This document shows positions 1-10,114 of a stretch of 64,000 bases of DNA, piece by piece. How positions within the stretch are numbered: the first letter of the stretch is position 1; each line of letters begins with the position of its first letter. A program made the translations under genes and the position numbers. Origin of the DNA: Planococcus shixiaomingii (GTDB lineage Bacteria > Bacillota > Bacilli > Bacillales_A > Planococcaceae); assembly GCF_030413615.1 (NCBI RefSeq), contig NZ_CP129236.1, positions 1,224,001-1,288,000 of the forward strand, given 5' to 3'. The notes beneath the pieces were generated by a model. The model made no database searches and had not been told where the DNA came from. It worked only from the letters and a program-made list of their open reading frames with translations.

Positions 1-307
1 TCCGCTTGGCAACGGCGGCCGGTATGACGGGCTGATGAAACAGTTTGGCCTGCAAGTCGGCGCAACTGGATTCGGCTTGCGAGTCGATCGGTTACTGGAA
101 GCAATTTCCCCGAATCAGGAAGACGCTATGGATATCCTGATTTTATTCGTAGAAGAAACGGAGCAGCAGGCGCATGAGGAGGCCCAGAATTCACGGGCAC
201 AAGGTGCACGGGTGACGCTGCAATATGCGCCTGCGGTTCAGGCGATAGAGGAATTTACCGGCTTATTTAAGGAAGTTAGACGATTGGATGGTGCTTCAAA
301 TGGATGA
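1..307 (+). CDS. hisZ: ATP phosphoribosyltransferase regulatory subunit HisZ, C-terminal part (5' end outside window)
   Basis: The reading frame is open from base 2 and ends at the TGA at 305-307. The visible residues begin [11 protein letters not shown] and continue into [12 protein letters not shown], the class II aminoacyl-tRNA-synthetase-like glycine-rich segment conserved in HisRS and its paralogue HisZ. HisZ has no synthetase activity; it is the regulatory partner that the short form of HisG needs. Position directly before a short-form hisG and a full his operon favours HisZ over HisRS. The end overlaps the start of hisG, so translation is probably coupled. Only about 101 codons are visible, so the start and promoter cannot be judged. 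Confidence 0.9.
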   Translation, partial: PLGNGGRYDGLMKQFGLQVGATGFGLRVDRLLEAISPNQEDAMDILILFVEETEQQAHEEAQNSRAQGARVTLQYAPAVQAIEEFTGLFKEVRRLDGASNG

Positions 308-926
308 ATTAACGATTGCGATGCCGAAAGGGCGTATATTTGAAGAAGCGTATGAACTGCTGGTCAATGCAGGCTACGATTTGCCGAAAGAAATTGATGA
401 CTCCCGCAAACTGATCGTCGAAGCGCCAAACGAAAAGATCCGTTTTATCTTGGCGAAACCGATGGATGTTCCAGTTTACGTAGAACACGGTGTGGCCGAT
501 GTAGGGATTGCCGGCAAAGACGTCATGCTCGAGCTTGATCGGTCCGTTCATGAACTGCTCGATCTTGGAATCAGCCGCTGCTATATTGCCACCGCGGGCT
601 TGCCGAATACAGAAATGAATCCAGTAACGCCACGCATTGCGACAAAATATCCACGCATCGCCTCCCGTTTTTACCGGGGCTTGGGTGAACAAGTGGAAAT
701 CATTGAGTTGAACGGTTCGATTGAATTGGCTCCAATGATCGGCCTTGCCGACCGCATTGTCGATATCGTGTCGACCGGCAAAACGTTGAAAGAAAATGGC
801 TTAGTGGAATACGAAAAAATTGTCGACATCACTTCCCGGTTGATTGCTAATCCGGTAAGTTATCGGTTAAAGCAAGACCGTATTCAGGACCTTGTAGAAA
901 AGCTGAGAAAGCAGGCGGCACGATGA
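288..926 (+). CDS. hisG: ATP phosphoribosyltransferase, short form, catalytic subunit
   Basis: HisG condenses ATP with PRPP, the first and feedback-regulated step of histidine synthesis. The protein is about 212 residues and lacks the C-terminal regulatory ACT-like domain of long HisG, which agrees with the hisZ gene upstream. The N-terminus [14 protein letters not shown] and the PRPP-loop region [14 protein letters not shown] are typical. Two in-frame ATGs are possible, at 288 and 300. Family alignment would favour 300, but the only Shine-Dalgarno-like sequence (AAGGAAG, 269-275) lies 12 bases before 288, so 288 is given. The gene overlaps hisZ at its start and shares an ATGA overlap with hisD at its end. 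Confidence 0.95.
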   Translation: MVLQMDELTIAMPKGRIFEEAYELLVNAGYDLPKEIDDSRKLIVEAPNEKIRFILAKPMDVPVYVEHGVADVGIAGKDVMLELDRSVHELLDLGISRCYIATAGLPNTEMNPVTPRIATKYPRIASRFYRGLGEQVEIIELNGSIELAPMIGLADRIVDIVSTGKTLKENGLVEYEKIVDITSRLIANPVSYRLKQDRIQDLVEKLRKQAAR

Positions 927-2206
927 AAATTACTCAATTAGGTTCGGAAATTTCCATCAGACGGACCATCGCCGAAGGGACAGAACAGCAAGTCCAAGCC
1001 GTCAAAGAAATTATCGCAACTGTGCGGGCGGAAGGGGATGCGGCGCTCCTCCGCTATACAGAAAAATGGGACGGGGCGAAACTGGCTCGCTTACGAGTTG
1101 CGCCGGAAGAAATCTCAGAAGCCGTCGAGCGACTGGACCCTCAATTATTGGCGGATTTAACGGAAGCGGCGGACAACATTCGGCGCTATCACGAAAGCCA
1201 GAAACAGGAAGGCTACAAGCTTGAAAACAGTGACGGTTCTTATGTGGCGCAGCGTGTAACGGCGATCGAATCGGCTGGACTATACGTGCCAGGCGGCACA
1301 GCAGCTTATCCGTCGTCGGTATTGATGAACGTCATTCCAGCTCAAGTGGCAGGGGTCGGACGCATCGTGCTGATCTCGCCGCCTGGAAAAGACGGCACTT
1401 TGTCAGACGGCGTGTTGGCGGCGGCTCATATTCTAGGCATTGATGAAGTGTACAAATCAGGGGGAGCGCAAGCCATTGCGGCGTTGGCTTATGGAACAGA
1501 ATCCATTGCGGCTGTCGATAAAATAACAGGTCCTGGAAATATGTATGTTGCACTGGCAAAGCGGGAAGTGAACGGAGACGTCGCAATTGATATGATTGCG
1601 GGGCCGAGCGAAATTGCCGTCATTGCCGACGATACGGCTTACCCGGATGAAGTGGCGGCGGATTTATTGTCCCAGGCGGAACATGACCCGATGGCAAGCG
1701 CTGTACTCCTCACAACGAGCCGAAGTTTAGCAGAAGCGGTCTCGAAAGAAGTCCAAAAACAGGCAGCAACCTTGCCGCGGTACTCCATTGTTCAGCCGGC
1801 CATCCAGGATCACGGCATGATTTACATTGGCGAAACGCTCGAGCAAGTGATTGAGGCGGCCAATGAATTGGCGCCAGAGCACTTGGAAATTATGACGGAA
1901 GATGCAGAAGCGGTGGCAGACAAAATCCGCCATGCCGGCGCTATTTTTATCGGCCGCTATTCTTCAGAACCGGTCGGAGATTATTTCGCCGGCACCAATC
2001 ATGTACTGCCGACAAACAGCACAGCCCGTTTCTCAAGTGCTTTATCGGTTTACGATTTTCTGAAACGGACAAGCATCATCCATTACAGTGAACAACAATG
2101 GCAAAACAGCAAAGAAAAAATCGCACGCCTCGCGCGTTTGGAAGGCTTAGAAGGCCATGCCCGCGCTGTCGAATCCCGGTCGTGGAAAAAGGAGACGCAA
2201 TTATGA
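923..2206 (+). CDS. hisD: histidinol dehydrogenase
   Basis: HisD oxidises L-histidinol to L-histidine in two NAD-dependent steps and is a cytoplasmic zinc enzyme. At 427 residues it has the usual length. Visible motifs are the [11 protein letters not shown] segment of the nucleotide-binding region, QAEHDPMA near residue 255 and APEHLE near residue 317; family knowledge places metal-ligand and catalytic Glu/His residues in the last two. The ATG at 923 overlaps the hisG stop (ATGA), and its own stop overlaps the hisB start in the same way, so the genes are translationally coupled in one operon. Confidence 0.97.
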   Translation: MKITQLGSEISIRRTIAEGTEQQVQAVKEIIATVRAEGDAALLRYTEKWDGAKLARLRVAPEEISEAVERLDPQLLADLTEAADNIRRYHESQKQEGYKLENSDGSYVAQRVTAIESAGLYVPGGTAAYPSSVLMNVIPAQVAGVGRIVLISPPGKDGTLSDGVLAAAHILGIDEVYKSGGAQAIAALAYGTESIAAVDKITGPGNMYVALAKREVNGDVAIDMIAGPSEIAVIADDTAYPDEVAADLLSQAEHDPMASAVLLTTSRSLAEAVSKEVQKQAATLPRYSIVQPAIQDHGMIYIGETLEQVIEAANELAPEHLEIMTEDAEAVADKIRHAGAIFIGRYSSEPVGDYFAGTNHVLPTNSTARFSSALSVYDFLKRTSIIHYSEQQWQNSKEKIARLARLEGLEGHARAVESRSWKKETQL

Positions 2207-2790
2207 GAAAAGCTGAACTGACGCGCAATACGAATGAAACAAAAATCGCCGTATCGTTTGCTCTTGATGGCGAAGGAAAAGCGGACATCGCTACAGGAGT
2301 TCCTTTCATGGATCATATGCTGGACTTATTTATCAAGCACGGCATGTTTGACGGCGACATCAAGGCAGATGGCGATACCCATATCGACGATCACCACACG
2401 ACAGAAGATATTGGCATTGTTCTTGGACAAGCGGTGAAAGAGGCGCTTGGCGACAAAAAAGGCATCCGCCGCTATGGAAATGCGTTCGTGCCGATGGATG
2501 ACGCACTGGCGCAAGTGGTCATTGACTGTTCAAATCGCCCGCATTTGGAATTCCGCGGCGACATTCCAAACGCCAAAGTCGGCACGTTTGATACGGAGCT
2601 GGTCTATGAGTTTTTATGGAAGTTTGCTTTGGAATCCCGCATGAATGTCCACGTTATTATCCATTACGGCAAAAATACACACCACATTATCGAAGCGGTA
2701 TTCAAAGCGCTTGCCCGTGCACTCGATGAAGCGACAATCATCGATCCGCGCGTGAAAGGCGTGCCTTCGACAAAGGGGCTGTTAACATGA
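2203..2790 (+). CDS. hisB: imidazoleglycerol-phosphate dehydratase
   Basis: HisB removes water from imidazole glycerol phosphate to give imidazole acetol phosphate. The monofunctional 195-residue protein shows the metal-binding DDHHTTED motif around residues 62-70 and the second histidine cluster THHIIEA near residue 162. The frame is open further upstream, but the start is placed at the ATG at 2203 because it overlaps the hisD stop in an ATGA junction, has GGAG at 2191-2194, and gives the usual [10 protein letters not shown] beginning. There is no phosphatase domain, as is usual for Firmicutes. Confidence 0.96.
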   Translation: MRKAELTRNTNETKIAVSFALDGEGKADIATGVPFMDHMLDLFIKHGMFDGDIKADGDTHIDDHHTTEDIGIVLGQAVKEALGDKKGIRRYGNAFVPMDDALAQVVIDCSNRPHLEFRGDIPNAKVGTFDTELVYEFLWKFALESRMNVHVIIHYGKNTHHIIEAVFKALARALDEATIIDPRVKGVPSTKGLLT

Positions 2791-3440
2791 TTATCGGCAT
2801 TATCGATTACGGCATGGGCAATTTGTTCAGTGTCGAACAGGCGTTGAAAAAACTGGAATGCACGGTCATCCTATCCGATGATCCTGAAATTCTTGGCAAA
2901 GCGGAAGCGATTCTTTTGCCGGGAGTCGGTGCATTTCCAGATGCTATGGAATTGTTGAACGAAAAAGGCTTGTCTTCTTTTATTCAGTCCCTGCCTGAAA
3001 AAAACATTCCGCTCCTCGGAATTTGCCTAGGGATGCAATTGCTGTATGAAGACAGCACCGAAGGGAAATTGACACAAGGGTTGGGTTTATTGAAAGGCCA
3101 TGTTCGGCGTTTTGAAAAAGGAACGGACCGTATTCCACATATGGGCTGGAACCGGCTTGAATTTTCCCGCATGCCGTATTGGCTCAACGATGTGCAAAGC
3201 GATACCCACGTCTATTTTGTGCATTCATTTTTAGCTGTAGAGACAGCGCCGGAGGAAGTTTGGGCGACGGCCGGCTATAGCGGCGTTGAAGTGCCTGGAG
3301 TAGTCGGCAGCGGCTGGATCACCGGTATGCAGTTCCACCCGGAAAAATCCGGAGATTTCGGCCATTATTTATTGGAGCAATGGATTGCAAACGTCAGGAG
3401 GAACCAAAATGAGCAAGTTTCAAATTTATCCCGCGATTGA
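2787..3440 (+). CDS. hisH: imidazole glycerol phosphate synthase, glutaminase subunit
   Basis: HisH hydrolyses glutamine and passes ammonia to HisF to form imidazole glycerol phosphate and AICAR. It is a class I glutamine amidotransferase of 217 residues, with the nucleophile cysteine in GICLGMQ (near residue 80) and the His/Glu pair in QFHPEKSG (near residue 184). The start overlaps the hisB stop by four bases. The last ten codons run past the hisA start, giving a 32-base overlap, longer than the other junctions here. The extended polar tail ([12 protein letters not shown]) is a consequence of that overlap. Confidence 0.95.
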   Translation: MIIGIIDYGMGNLFSVEQALKKLECTVILSDDPEILGKAEAILLPGVGAFPDAMELLNEKGLSSFIQSLPEKNIPLLGICLGMQLLYEDSTEGKLTQGLGLLKGHVRRFEKGTDRIPHMGWNRLEFSRMPYWLNDVQSDTHVYFVHSFLAVETAPEEVWATAGYSGVEVPGVVGSGWITGMQFHPEKSGDFGHYLLEQWIANVRRNQNEQVSNLSRD

Positions 3441-4137
3441 TTTGCGCGGCGGAAAATGCGTCCGCTTGTTTCAAGGGGACTATGCGCAGGAGACGGTATA
3501 CGGCGATTCGCCCTATGACATGGCGAAAAAATTCGCCGATGCTGGTGCCGAGTGGATTCACATGGTCGACTTAGACGGTGCGAAAGACGGTGTTCGCATC
3601 AACGACGAATCCGTCTTGAAAGCGGCCACTTTGCCGGTCAACGTCCAAGTGGGCGGAGGCATCCGGACGCGCGAAGATATTGAGCATTACTTGGCGAACG
3701 GCGTCAGCCGCGTCATCATTGGCAGCCTGGCAATCCGGGAACCGGAACTTGTCGTGTCGTTCATTGAAGAGTTCGGTCCTGAAAAAATCGTCATTGGCAT
3801 CGATGCAAAAAACGGCATGGCGGCAACAGAAGGCTGGATTGAAACGTCCGGCCAATCGGCAAAAGACGTCGCCAATTTCTTTGCCTCAAAAGGCGCAAAG
3901 CATTTTATATACACCGATATCGCAACTGACGGAACGCTTGCCGGCCCGAACATTGAAGCGAATAAAGAATTGGCCGATTCCCCGCAAGCGGAAATCATTG
4001 TTTCTGGTGGCATCGGTACGTTAAACGATATCCGCAACGTCAAACGAGCGGCGGAAGAAAGCAATATTGCCGGTGTCATCATCGGCAAAGCGCTTTATGA
4101 AAACCGCTTTAGTTTAGAGGAGGCATTATCATGCTGA
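3409..4137 (+). CDS. hisA: ProFAR isomerase
   Basis: HisA performs the Amadori rearrangement of ProFAR to PRFAR. The 242-residue TIM barrel has catalytic aspartates in AIDLRGG (D11) and GIDAKNG (about 130), and the phosphate-binding GGGIRT and SGGIGT loops. The ATG at 3409 is chosen over the longer frame (3385) because CAGGAGG at 3395-3401 sits seven bases upstream and the protein then begins [11 protein letters not shown]. The start lies inside the hisH end, and the stop overlaps the hisF ATG by seven bases. Confidence 0.96.
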   Translation: MSKFQIYPAIDLRGGKCVRLFQGDYAQETVYGDSPYDMAKKFADAGAEWIHMVDLDGAKDGVRINDESVLKAATLPVNVQVGGGIRTREDIEHYLANGVSRVIIGSLAIREPELVVSFIEEFGPEKIVIGIDAKNGMAATEGWIETSGQSAKDVANFFASKGAKHFIYTDIATDGTLAGPNIEANKELADSPQAEIIVSGGIGTLNDIRNVKRAAEESNIAGVIIGKALYENRFSLEEALSC

Positions 4138-4883
4138 CAAAACGAATCATTCCGTGTCTGGATGTAAAAGAAGGGCGTGTAGTGAAAGGCGTCAGTTTCG
4201 TGTCGCTGCGGGATGCCGGGGACCCGATGGAACTTGCGCGTTTTTATGACAAGCAAGGAGCGGATGAGCTGGTCTTTTTGGATATTTCTGCTTCCCACGA
4301 AGGCAAAGAAACGATGGTCGAAGTCGTGAAGACGGTGGCGTCGGAATTGTCCATTCCGTTTACGGTAGGCGGCGGCATCCGGACGCTTGACGATATGAAG
4401 CGCATGCTGCGCGCTGGAGCGGACAAGGTTTCGTTAAATACAGCGGCTCTTGACCGGCCGGAACTGATCAAAGAAGGAGCGGACTTTTTCGGTTCACAGT
4501 GCATCGTCGTAGCAATTGACGCCAAACGAAACGGCGACAGCTGGGATGTTTACACGCACGGAGGCCGCAACAAAACCGACTGGGACGCCATAGAATGGGC
4601 CAAGAAAAGCGTCGAGCTTGGAGCCGGCGAACTGTTGGTGACGAGCATGGACATGGATGGCGTTAAAAACGGCTTTGATCTGGAGCTGACAAAAGCGATC
4701 CGCGATGCCGTGGAAGTGCCGGTCATTGCCAGCGGCGGAGCAGGAACGCGAGAACATTTTGAAGATGTCTTTAAAAAAGTCGATGCGGATGCGGCATTGG
4801 CAGCCTCCATTTTTCATTATAGAGAAACGAGCATCGCTGAAGTGAAAGAGTATTTGCGGAAAGAAGGAGTGAATGTCCGATGA
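4131..4883 (+). CDS. hisF: imidazole glycerol phosphate synthase, cyclase subunit
   Basis: HisF is the ammonia-using cyclase that partners with HisH. It is a TIM barrel of 250 residues with the two catalytic aspartates visible as D11 (CLDVKEG) and D130 (AIDAKRNG), plus the phosphate-binding VGGGIRT and ASGGAGT loops. It overlaps hisA at the start (GGAGG upstream within hisA) and hisIE at the stop (ATGA). The tight packing implies stoichiometric production with HisH and HisA. Confidence 0.97.
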   Translation: MLTKRIIPCLDVKEGRVVKGVSFVSLRDAGDPMELARFYDKQGADELVFLDISASHEGKETMVEVVKTVASELSIPFTVGGGIRTLDDMKRMLRAGADKVSLNTAALDRPELIKEGADFFGSQCIVVAIDAKRNGDSWDVYTHGGRNKTDWDAIEWAKKSVELGAGELLVTSMDMDGVKNGFDLELTKAIRDAVEVPVIASGGAGTREHFEDVFKKVDADAALAASIFHYRETSIAEVKEYLRKEGVNVR

Positions 4884-5506
4884 CAGATGTGAAATTTGAT
4901 AAAGACGGCCTAATCCCTGTTATTATTCAGGACGCGGCAACGAAAGAAGTATTGACGCTGGCGTATGCCAACGAAGAAGCACTCCAAAAAACGATTGAAA
5001 CGAATGAAACTTGGCTATATTCAAGAAGCCGGAATGAGCTGTGGAACAAAGGCGCAACAAGCGGCAACACGCAGCAAGTCACAGCGGTGCGCTTAGATTG
5101 CGACGGCGATTCGTTGATCTATGAAGTGATTCCGAACGGACCGGCTTGCCACACTGGCGAAAAGAGCTGCTTCCATAAAACGATCCACGGCACTGCAAAC
5201 GAATCGGCGGCAGACATGTTCAAGCAATTGACATCTCTCATCGAAGACCGGGAGCAGGAAATGCCAGAAGGCGCCTATACGACGTATTTGTTTACAGAAG
5301 GCGTTGACAAAATTTGCAAGAAAGTCGGAGAAGAAGCGGCTGAAGTGATTATCGCTGCGAAGAACCGCGATGCACAAGAATTATCGATGGAAACGGCCGA
5401 CCTTTTCTATCATGTGCTCGTTTTGCTGCAAGAGCAGAAAGTGAGCTTGGATCAAGTGGTAGAGGTATTAAAAGAGCGTCACGCAACTAAAACCGCAAGT
5501 AAATAA
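4880..5506 (+). CDS. hisI: bifunctional phosphoribosyl-AMP cyclohydrolase / phosphoribosyl-ATP pyrophosphatase
   Basis: This is the fused HisI-HisE enzyme for steps 2 and 3 of the pathway, 208 residues. The N-terminal half is the cyclohydrolase with the metal-binding DCDGDS and [10 protein letters not shown] clusters. The C-terminal part from about residue 115 is the helical MazG-like pyrophosphatase with [15 protein letters not shown]. It is the last his gene; the next gene starts about 80 bases on with its own ribosome site. No clear terminator follows, so read-through into the TPR gene is possible. Confidence 0.95.
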   Translation: MTDVKFDKDGLIPVIIQDAATKEVLTLAYANEEALQKTIETNETWLYSRSRNELWNKGATSGNTQQVTAVRLDCDGDSLIYEVIPNGPACHTGEKSCFHKTIHGTANESAADMFKQLTSLIEDREQEMPEGAYTTYLFTEGVDKICKKVGEEAAEVIIAAKNRDAQELSMETADLFYHVLVLLQEQKVSLDQVVEVLKERHATKTASK

Positions 5507-5587
5507 TAGGGAAATATGCTATACTCAAAAGTATATTTAAGTATGGGACGAAGCTATTCGTTCCTTTTACTTTTTCGGAGGCATAAT

Positions 5588-7114
5588 TTGGAAAATAAAA
5601 AGAAAAAACACAAAGAGAATGTATTGTCGTTCATTCCGACAGGGGAATATTACTACAAGAAGGCACTCAAAGAGCTGCAGCGCGACCAGTTTCCGAAAGC
5701 CCATAAATACTTGCAGCGCGCTTCGGAATTGAGTCCTAAAGATCCGCTCATCTTGATGCAATTTGGCATTGTGCTGATGGAAATGCAGGAGTTCGAACAA
5801 GCTATGGACGTCTTGCGGGACGCCTACAGCATCGATCCGGAAGAAACGGATATCCTCTTTTTCCTGGCAGAAGTGCATGCGCATATGGGCATGTTTTTGG
5901 ATGCCCGGAAATACGCCAAAAAATACATCGAGCAGGATATTCAAGGCGAATATGCTGCAGAAGCGATGGAAATCATCGATTTTGCCGAACAGGAAGACTG
6001 GCAGCTTTTCGATGACGATGGAGAAGCCCAAGACAGCGAACATTTCTACCAGCAGGAAAAAGCGCGCCGCTGGATGGAACAAGGCAATTTTGCCGGTGCC
6101 ATTCATTTGCTGGAACAGCTGATTGAAGAAAAGCCCGATTTTTGGGGAGCCCATAACAACTTGGCGCTCGCTTATTTCTATATAGGAGAATCGGAGATGG
6201 CCAAAACGCTGCTCCATGATGTTCTAAGGAGAAATCCTGGGAATCTTCATGCATTGTGCAATTTGGCGGTCTTTCATTATTATGAGAAAAACGACGAACT
6301 GGAAGATATATTGGAACTGCTGAAAAAAATCCAGCCGTATGTGTTTGAACACCGCTACAAGTTGGGGGCAACATTTGCGCTAGTCGGCAAGTATAAAGAA
6401 GCGTACCGCTGGCTGAGAAGCTTGCAAAAACGCGGCTTTGACGGAGATCCGGCTTTTTATTTCTGGCTATCGCACGCGGCCTACCACTCAGGGCATGAAG
6501 AAGTGGCAAGGCAGGCATGGAAGCAGTTGACCAAGATGGATCCGGACAAAGACGGCTATGAGCCGTGGTCGGAAAATGCAGTCATGCCGCACGTTGATGC
6601 GCTTGAACACGACCGTGACTATTTAGTGGAAAAGCTCGATCATTCCCATAAAAGCGAGCGGTTATTCGGGCTGTTTTTGCTCGGCAAATCTTCCCATAGA
6701 CAAGAAATCATTTCCCATCCTAAATGGCTGCAGGCCGATCAGCCGTCTGCACTGGAAACGTATTTGCTCGGATATGCTCTTGGGCATCGTTTTAAAGAAA
6801 CGGTTCCGGAAGAGCAGGCATTTATGCGCGCCATGCAAACGACAGAAATTCTTTATGCTAAAGAAGGCATGGTGACCCAGCAAGGTTCCTATGCTTTCCA
6901 AATGTGGTTCATGATTTTCGATAAAGCGTTTGACCGCAATTATCAATTCAAAAATCCGAATGCGTTGGCAGCTGCAGCGGACTATATGTTCAACTCCTCA
7001 CGCGACCATTCGGTAACGAAAAAAGCGATTGCGGAAACATACGGCATTTCTCCTGCAACGCTTACGAAGTACGTTAATGAACTGATTCAATATTTGCCGC
7101 TTTTTGAATCATAG
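5588..7114 (+). CDS. TPR-repeat protein, YvcD-like, with C-terminal helix-turn-helix
   Basis: The 508-residue protein consists mostly of tetratricopeptide-like helical repeats (about residues 15-120 and 160-330), with blocks such as AHKYLQRASELSPKDP and AHNNLALAYFYIGE. The last 40 residues resemble a helix-turn-helix (KKAIAETYGISPATLTKYVNEL). The start is taken as the TTG at 5588 because GGAGG (5577-5581) lies six bases upstream; a longer frame from the ATG at 5516 has no ribosome site and would add a 24-residue extension unlike the family. B. subtilis yvcD has the same position between hisI and trxB. The function is unknown; a scaffold or regulator role is only inferred from TPRs plus a DNA-binding-like end. 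Confidence 0.85.
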   Translation: MENKKKKHKENVLSFIPTGEYYYKKALKELQRDQFPKAHKYLQRASELSPKDPLILMQFGIVLMEMQEFEQAMDVLRDAYSIDPEETDILFFLAEVHAHMGMFLDARKYAKKYIEQDIQGEYAAEAMEIIDFAEQEDWQLFDDDGEAQDSEHFYQQEKARRWMEQGNFAGAIHLLEQLIEEKPDFWGAHNNLALAYFYIGESEMAKTLLHDVLRRNPGNLHALCNLAVFHYYEKNDELEDILELLKKIQPYVFEHRYKLGATFALVGKYKEAYRWLRSLQKRGFDGDPAFYFWLSHAAYHSGHEEVARQAWKQLTKMDPDKDGYEPWSENAVMPHVDALEHDRDYLVEKLDHSHKSERLFGLFLLGKSSHRQEIISHPKWLQADQPSALETYLLGYALGHRFKETVPEEQAFMRAMQTTEILYAKEGMVTQQGSYAFQMWFMIFDKAFDRNYQFKNPNALAAAADYMFNSSRDHSVTKKAIAETYGISPATLTKYVNELIQYLPLFES

Positions 7115-7156
7115 GCAAATAAGTTGAAGCTACTGCAAGAATCTTATACGATTTAG

Positions 7157-8134
<978 letters not shown>

Positions 8135-8230
8135 TTTAATGTTTTCTTAATACGTTTGTAATATGTTTGTCATGAATCAGGGGTATAGTAGGAATAGTAA
8201 ATTGACCCCCTTTTTATAAAAACATTGATA

Positions 8231-8270
8231 GGTCGCTACTTGAGTTTCTCGAGTAGCGGCCTCTTTTTTT
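8231..8270 (+). terminator. Rho-independent terminator after trxB
   Basis: A 14-bp stem (GGTCGCTACTTGAG pairing with CTCGAGTAGCGGCC, two G-U pairs) with a three-base loop is followed by CTCTTTTTTT. It ends the trxB transcript. Confidence 0.9.
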
Positions 8271-8372
8271 GTGGTGAAGAAGAGGCTTTTCTGGCATTTC
8301 ACTTCAAGTGGATGTTTTTTGTAGAGAAAGAGATGATATTTCTTTAGCTTAGTTTAGTTTGTTGGAATTGAT

Positions 8373-8477
8373 GAGTTCCAACTTAGTTAAAGTGAGTTTC
8401 AACTTTATAAGTTCGAGTTTCAACTTATTTGGAGTGAGTTGCAACTTTTTAGGTTCGAGTTGCAACTTTCATTTGAA
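8373..8477. repeat. tandem array of five 21-bp units, core GAGTTnCAACTT
   Basis: Five units begin exactly 21 bases apart at 8373, 8394, 8415, 8436 and 8457. Each starts GAGTT(C/T/G)CAACTT; the last two contain the perfect palindrome AGTTGCAACT. The unit ends alternate AGT, TTC, AGT, TTC, which suggests an older 42-bp duplication. A partial palindrome TTGGAA...TTCCAA overlaps the first unit. The spacing equals two helical turns, as expected for a multi-site protein-binding array; it is also a multiple of three, and both strands can be read as heptapeptide repeats, but no start or ribosome site is seen. Confidence 0.85.
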
Positions 8478-8686
8478 GCTTAGTGATCACGAAACCTCGT
8501 TCCCGTTAAATATTTTTAATTAAGAATAACTCTTTTTTATAGAGTTCTCACTAGCGGAAGAAGCCGGGGCCTCGGAAAATGCCTTCCGGAACGGGAGGGA
8601 ACCCTTAAGAAACCTCATCCATTTATGCAATTAAGCAGGATTGTTCACAATGAAGAGAAGCTATAGGCGCCATTGCTTTTCTTTTT
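8478..8686. other. gene-free stretch upstream of the Nudix gene, with hairpins
   Basis: No coding sequence is supported between trxB and the Nudix start. B. subtilis has cwlO (yvcE) in this interval; no trace is seen here. A small AACTCT/AGAGTT hairpin lies near 8526-8545, and TCCCGTT (about 8502) can pair with AACGGGA (about 8591). AGAGAAGC and GCTTTTCT around 8654-8683 form an 8-bp stem followed by Ts and may be a weak terminator just before the next promoter. Confidence 0.45.
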
Positions 8687-8716
8687 TTGCATGACACGCC
8701 AGGATAGTTGTATAAT
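8687..8716 (+). promoter_or_regulatory. SigA-type promoter for the Nudix-rapZ-yvcK-whiA-crh operon
   Basis: A TTGCAT -35 (8687-8692) and perfect TATAAT -10 (8711-8716) are separated by 18 bases. Transcription would start near 8723, about 28 bases before the GTG start of the Nudix gene. This excludes the longer reading frame beginning at 8673. Confidence 0.75.
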
Positions 8717-8750
8717 GGAGAGAGTTTACAATAGATGCGGAGTGTCGAAT

Positions 8751-9239
8751 GTGCAGCGAATCGCGAATTTATTAGTTATCCAAAACAATCATGTATTATT
8801 GCTTAAGAAACCGCGCCGTGACTGGTATGTGGCACCAGGCGGCAAGATGGAAGCCGGCGAATCGATTTATGAGGCGGCCATCCGGGAATTTACCGAAGAA
8901 ACCAATGCGAAGCCCATTGGCACCCATTTAAAAGGCATCTACACAATGGTCATCGAAGAAGCAGGAGCAAAAGTAGATGAGTGGATGCTTTTTACTTTTG
9001 TGGCCAAAGAGTTGACCGGCGTTCCATTTGAAGAAACGCGAGAAGGTATACTCGAATGGCATCCGGTGGAAAGCCTGGCATTTTTGCCTATGGCAGAAGG
9101 CGATCGGACCAATTTACAATTTGCCGCTCATCAAAAAGGGGTGCAGTATGGAACGTTCCATTACACGCCTGAATTTGATTTATTAGAAGAAAATATTCAA
9201 ATGTCGACGGAAGAGGTGGATTGCTATGATGGAAAATAA
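8751..9239 (+). CDS. Nudix hydrolase, YvcI family
   Basis: This 162-residue Nudix protein has the box [21 protein letters not shown], the metal-binding diphosphate hydrolase signature (GX5EX7REUXEEXGU). It begins [10 protein letters not shown] if the GTG at 8751 is used; GGAG at 8739-8742 lies eight bases upstream and the promoter -10 is 35 bases upstream, so this start is preferred. The family includes 8-oxo-dGTP hydrolases and RNA 5' pyrophosphohydrolases; the true substrate is not visible. It is first in the conserved yvcI-yvcJ-yvcK-yvcL-crh cluster and its end overlaps rapZ by 14 bases, implying translational coupling. Confidence 0.9.
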   Translation: MQRIANLLVIQNNHVLLLKKPRRDWYVAPGGKMEAGESIYEAAIREFTEETNAKPIGTHLKGIYTMVIEEAGAKVDEWMLFTFVAKELTGVPFEETREGILEWHPVESLAFLPMAEGDRTNLQFAAHQKGVQYGTFHYTPEFDLLEENIQMSTEEVDCYDGK

Positions 9240-10110
9240 GAGTGAAGAAACTGAGTTGATCGTCATTACCGGCATGTCCGGAGCGGGCAAGACAGTCGCA
9301 ATTCAGAGCTTCGAGGATTTAGGCTTTTTCACCATTGATAATTTGCCACCCAATTTACTGTTGACGTTTATGCAATTGATGCGGGATTCCGGCAAGTCGA
9401 TGAAACGGGTAGCGGCAGTAATGGATTTGCGCGGCGGCGACTTTTTCGACAATCTTGTCGATGCCATCGATGGCTTGTCGAAAGAGCCGAAAATTTCCGT
9501 TACCATTCTTTTCCTCGATGCAGACAACCAGACGCTTGTCAGCCGATATAAAGAATCTCGCCGCTCCCACCCATTATCTCCAGGTGGTTTAGTGCTTGGC
9601 GGCATTAAAAAAGAACGTGATATTTTAGAAGATTTGAAGGGAAGAGCGCAGTATATCTACAACACATCCGAAATGTCTCCACGGCAGCTGAAAGAAAAAA
9701 TCATTACGGATTTTTCAACAAAATCCAGCAATGTTTTTACGGTCAACGTTATTTCGTTTGGCTTCAAACACAGCATGCCGATAGACGCGGATCTTGTATT
9801 CGATGTCCGTTTCCTGACAAATCCCTATTATATAGAAGAATTAAATCCGTTATCCGGATTGGATGAGCCTGTATCCAGCTATGTGCTGGAAAAACCGGAA
9901 ACCCAAACCTTGATTGAAAAATTAACCGATCTCTTTGAATTTATGATTCCACTGTACAAAAATGAAGGAAAAGCGCAATTGGTCATCGCTTTCGGTTGTA
10001 CTGGAGGTCAACACCGTTCAGTGACATTGGCGGAGTACTACGGAAAATTACTGGCTAAAGACTATAAAACCATCGTGACACATAGAGACGTCAAAACAAG
10101 AAAGGGCTGA
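9226..10110 (+). CDS. rapZ: RNase adapter / nucleotide-binding protein RapZ (YvcJ)
   Basis: The 294-residue P-loop protein has the Walker A motif GMSGAGKT at residues 16-23 and the conserved C-terminal segment [13 protein letters not shown]. In enterobacteria RapZ guides RNase E to GlmZ RNA; in B. subtilis YvcJ binds and hydrolyses nucleotides and has a role in competence. The gene begins with two successive ATGs (9226 and 9229) inside the end of the Nudix gene. It is followed after four bases by yvcK. The C-terminus ends shortly after [10 protein letters not shown], normal for the family. Confidence 0.93.
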   Translation: MMENKSEETELIVITGMSGAGKTVAIQSFEDLGFFTIDNLPPNLLLTFMQLMRDSGKSMKRVAAVMDLRGGDFFDNLVDAIDGLSKEPKISVTILFLDADNQTLVSRYKESRRSHPLSPGGLVLGGIKKERDILEDLKGRAQYIYNTSEMSPRQLKEKIITDFSTKSSNVFTVNVISFGFKHSMPIDADLVFDVRFLTNPYYIEELNPLSGLDEPVSSYVLEKPETQTLIEKLTDLFEFMIPLYKNEGKAQLVIAFGCTGGQHRSVTLAEYYGKLLAKDYKTIVTHRDVKTRKG

Positions 10111-10114
10111 GTGG

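Noticed and set aside
5567..6217. 216-codon antisense frame within the TPR gene
   Set aside because: Shadow of the TPR coding sequence; no start context and biased composition.
8373..8477. CRISPR array
   Set aside because: The period is only 21 bases with no unique spacers of 30 or more, the repeats are imperfect, and no cas genes are present.
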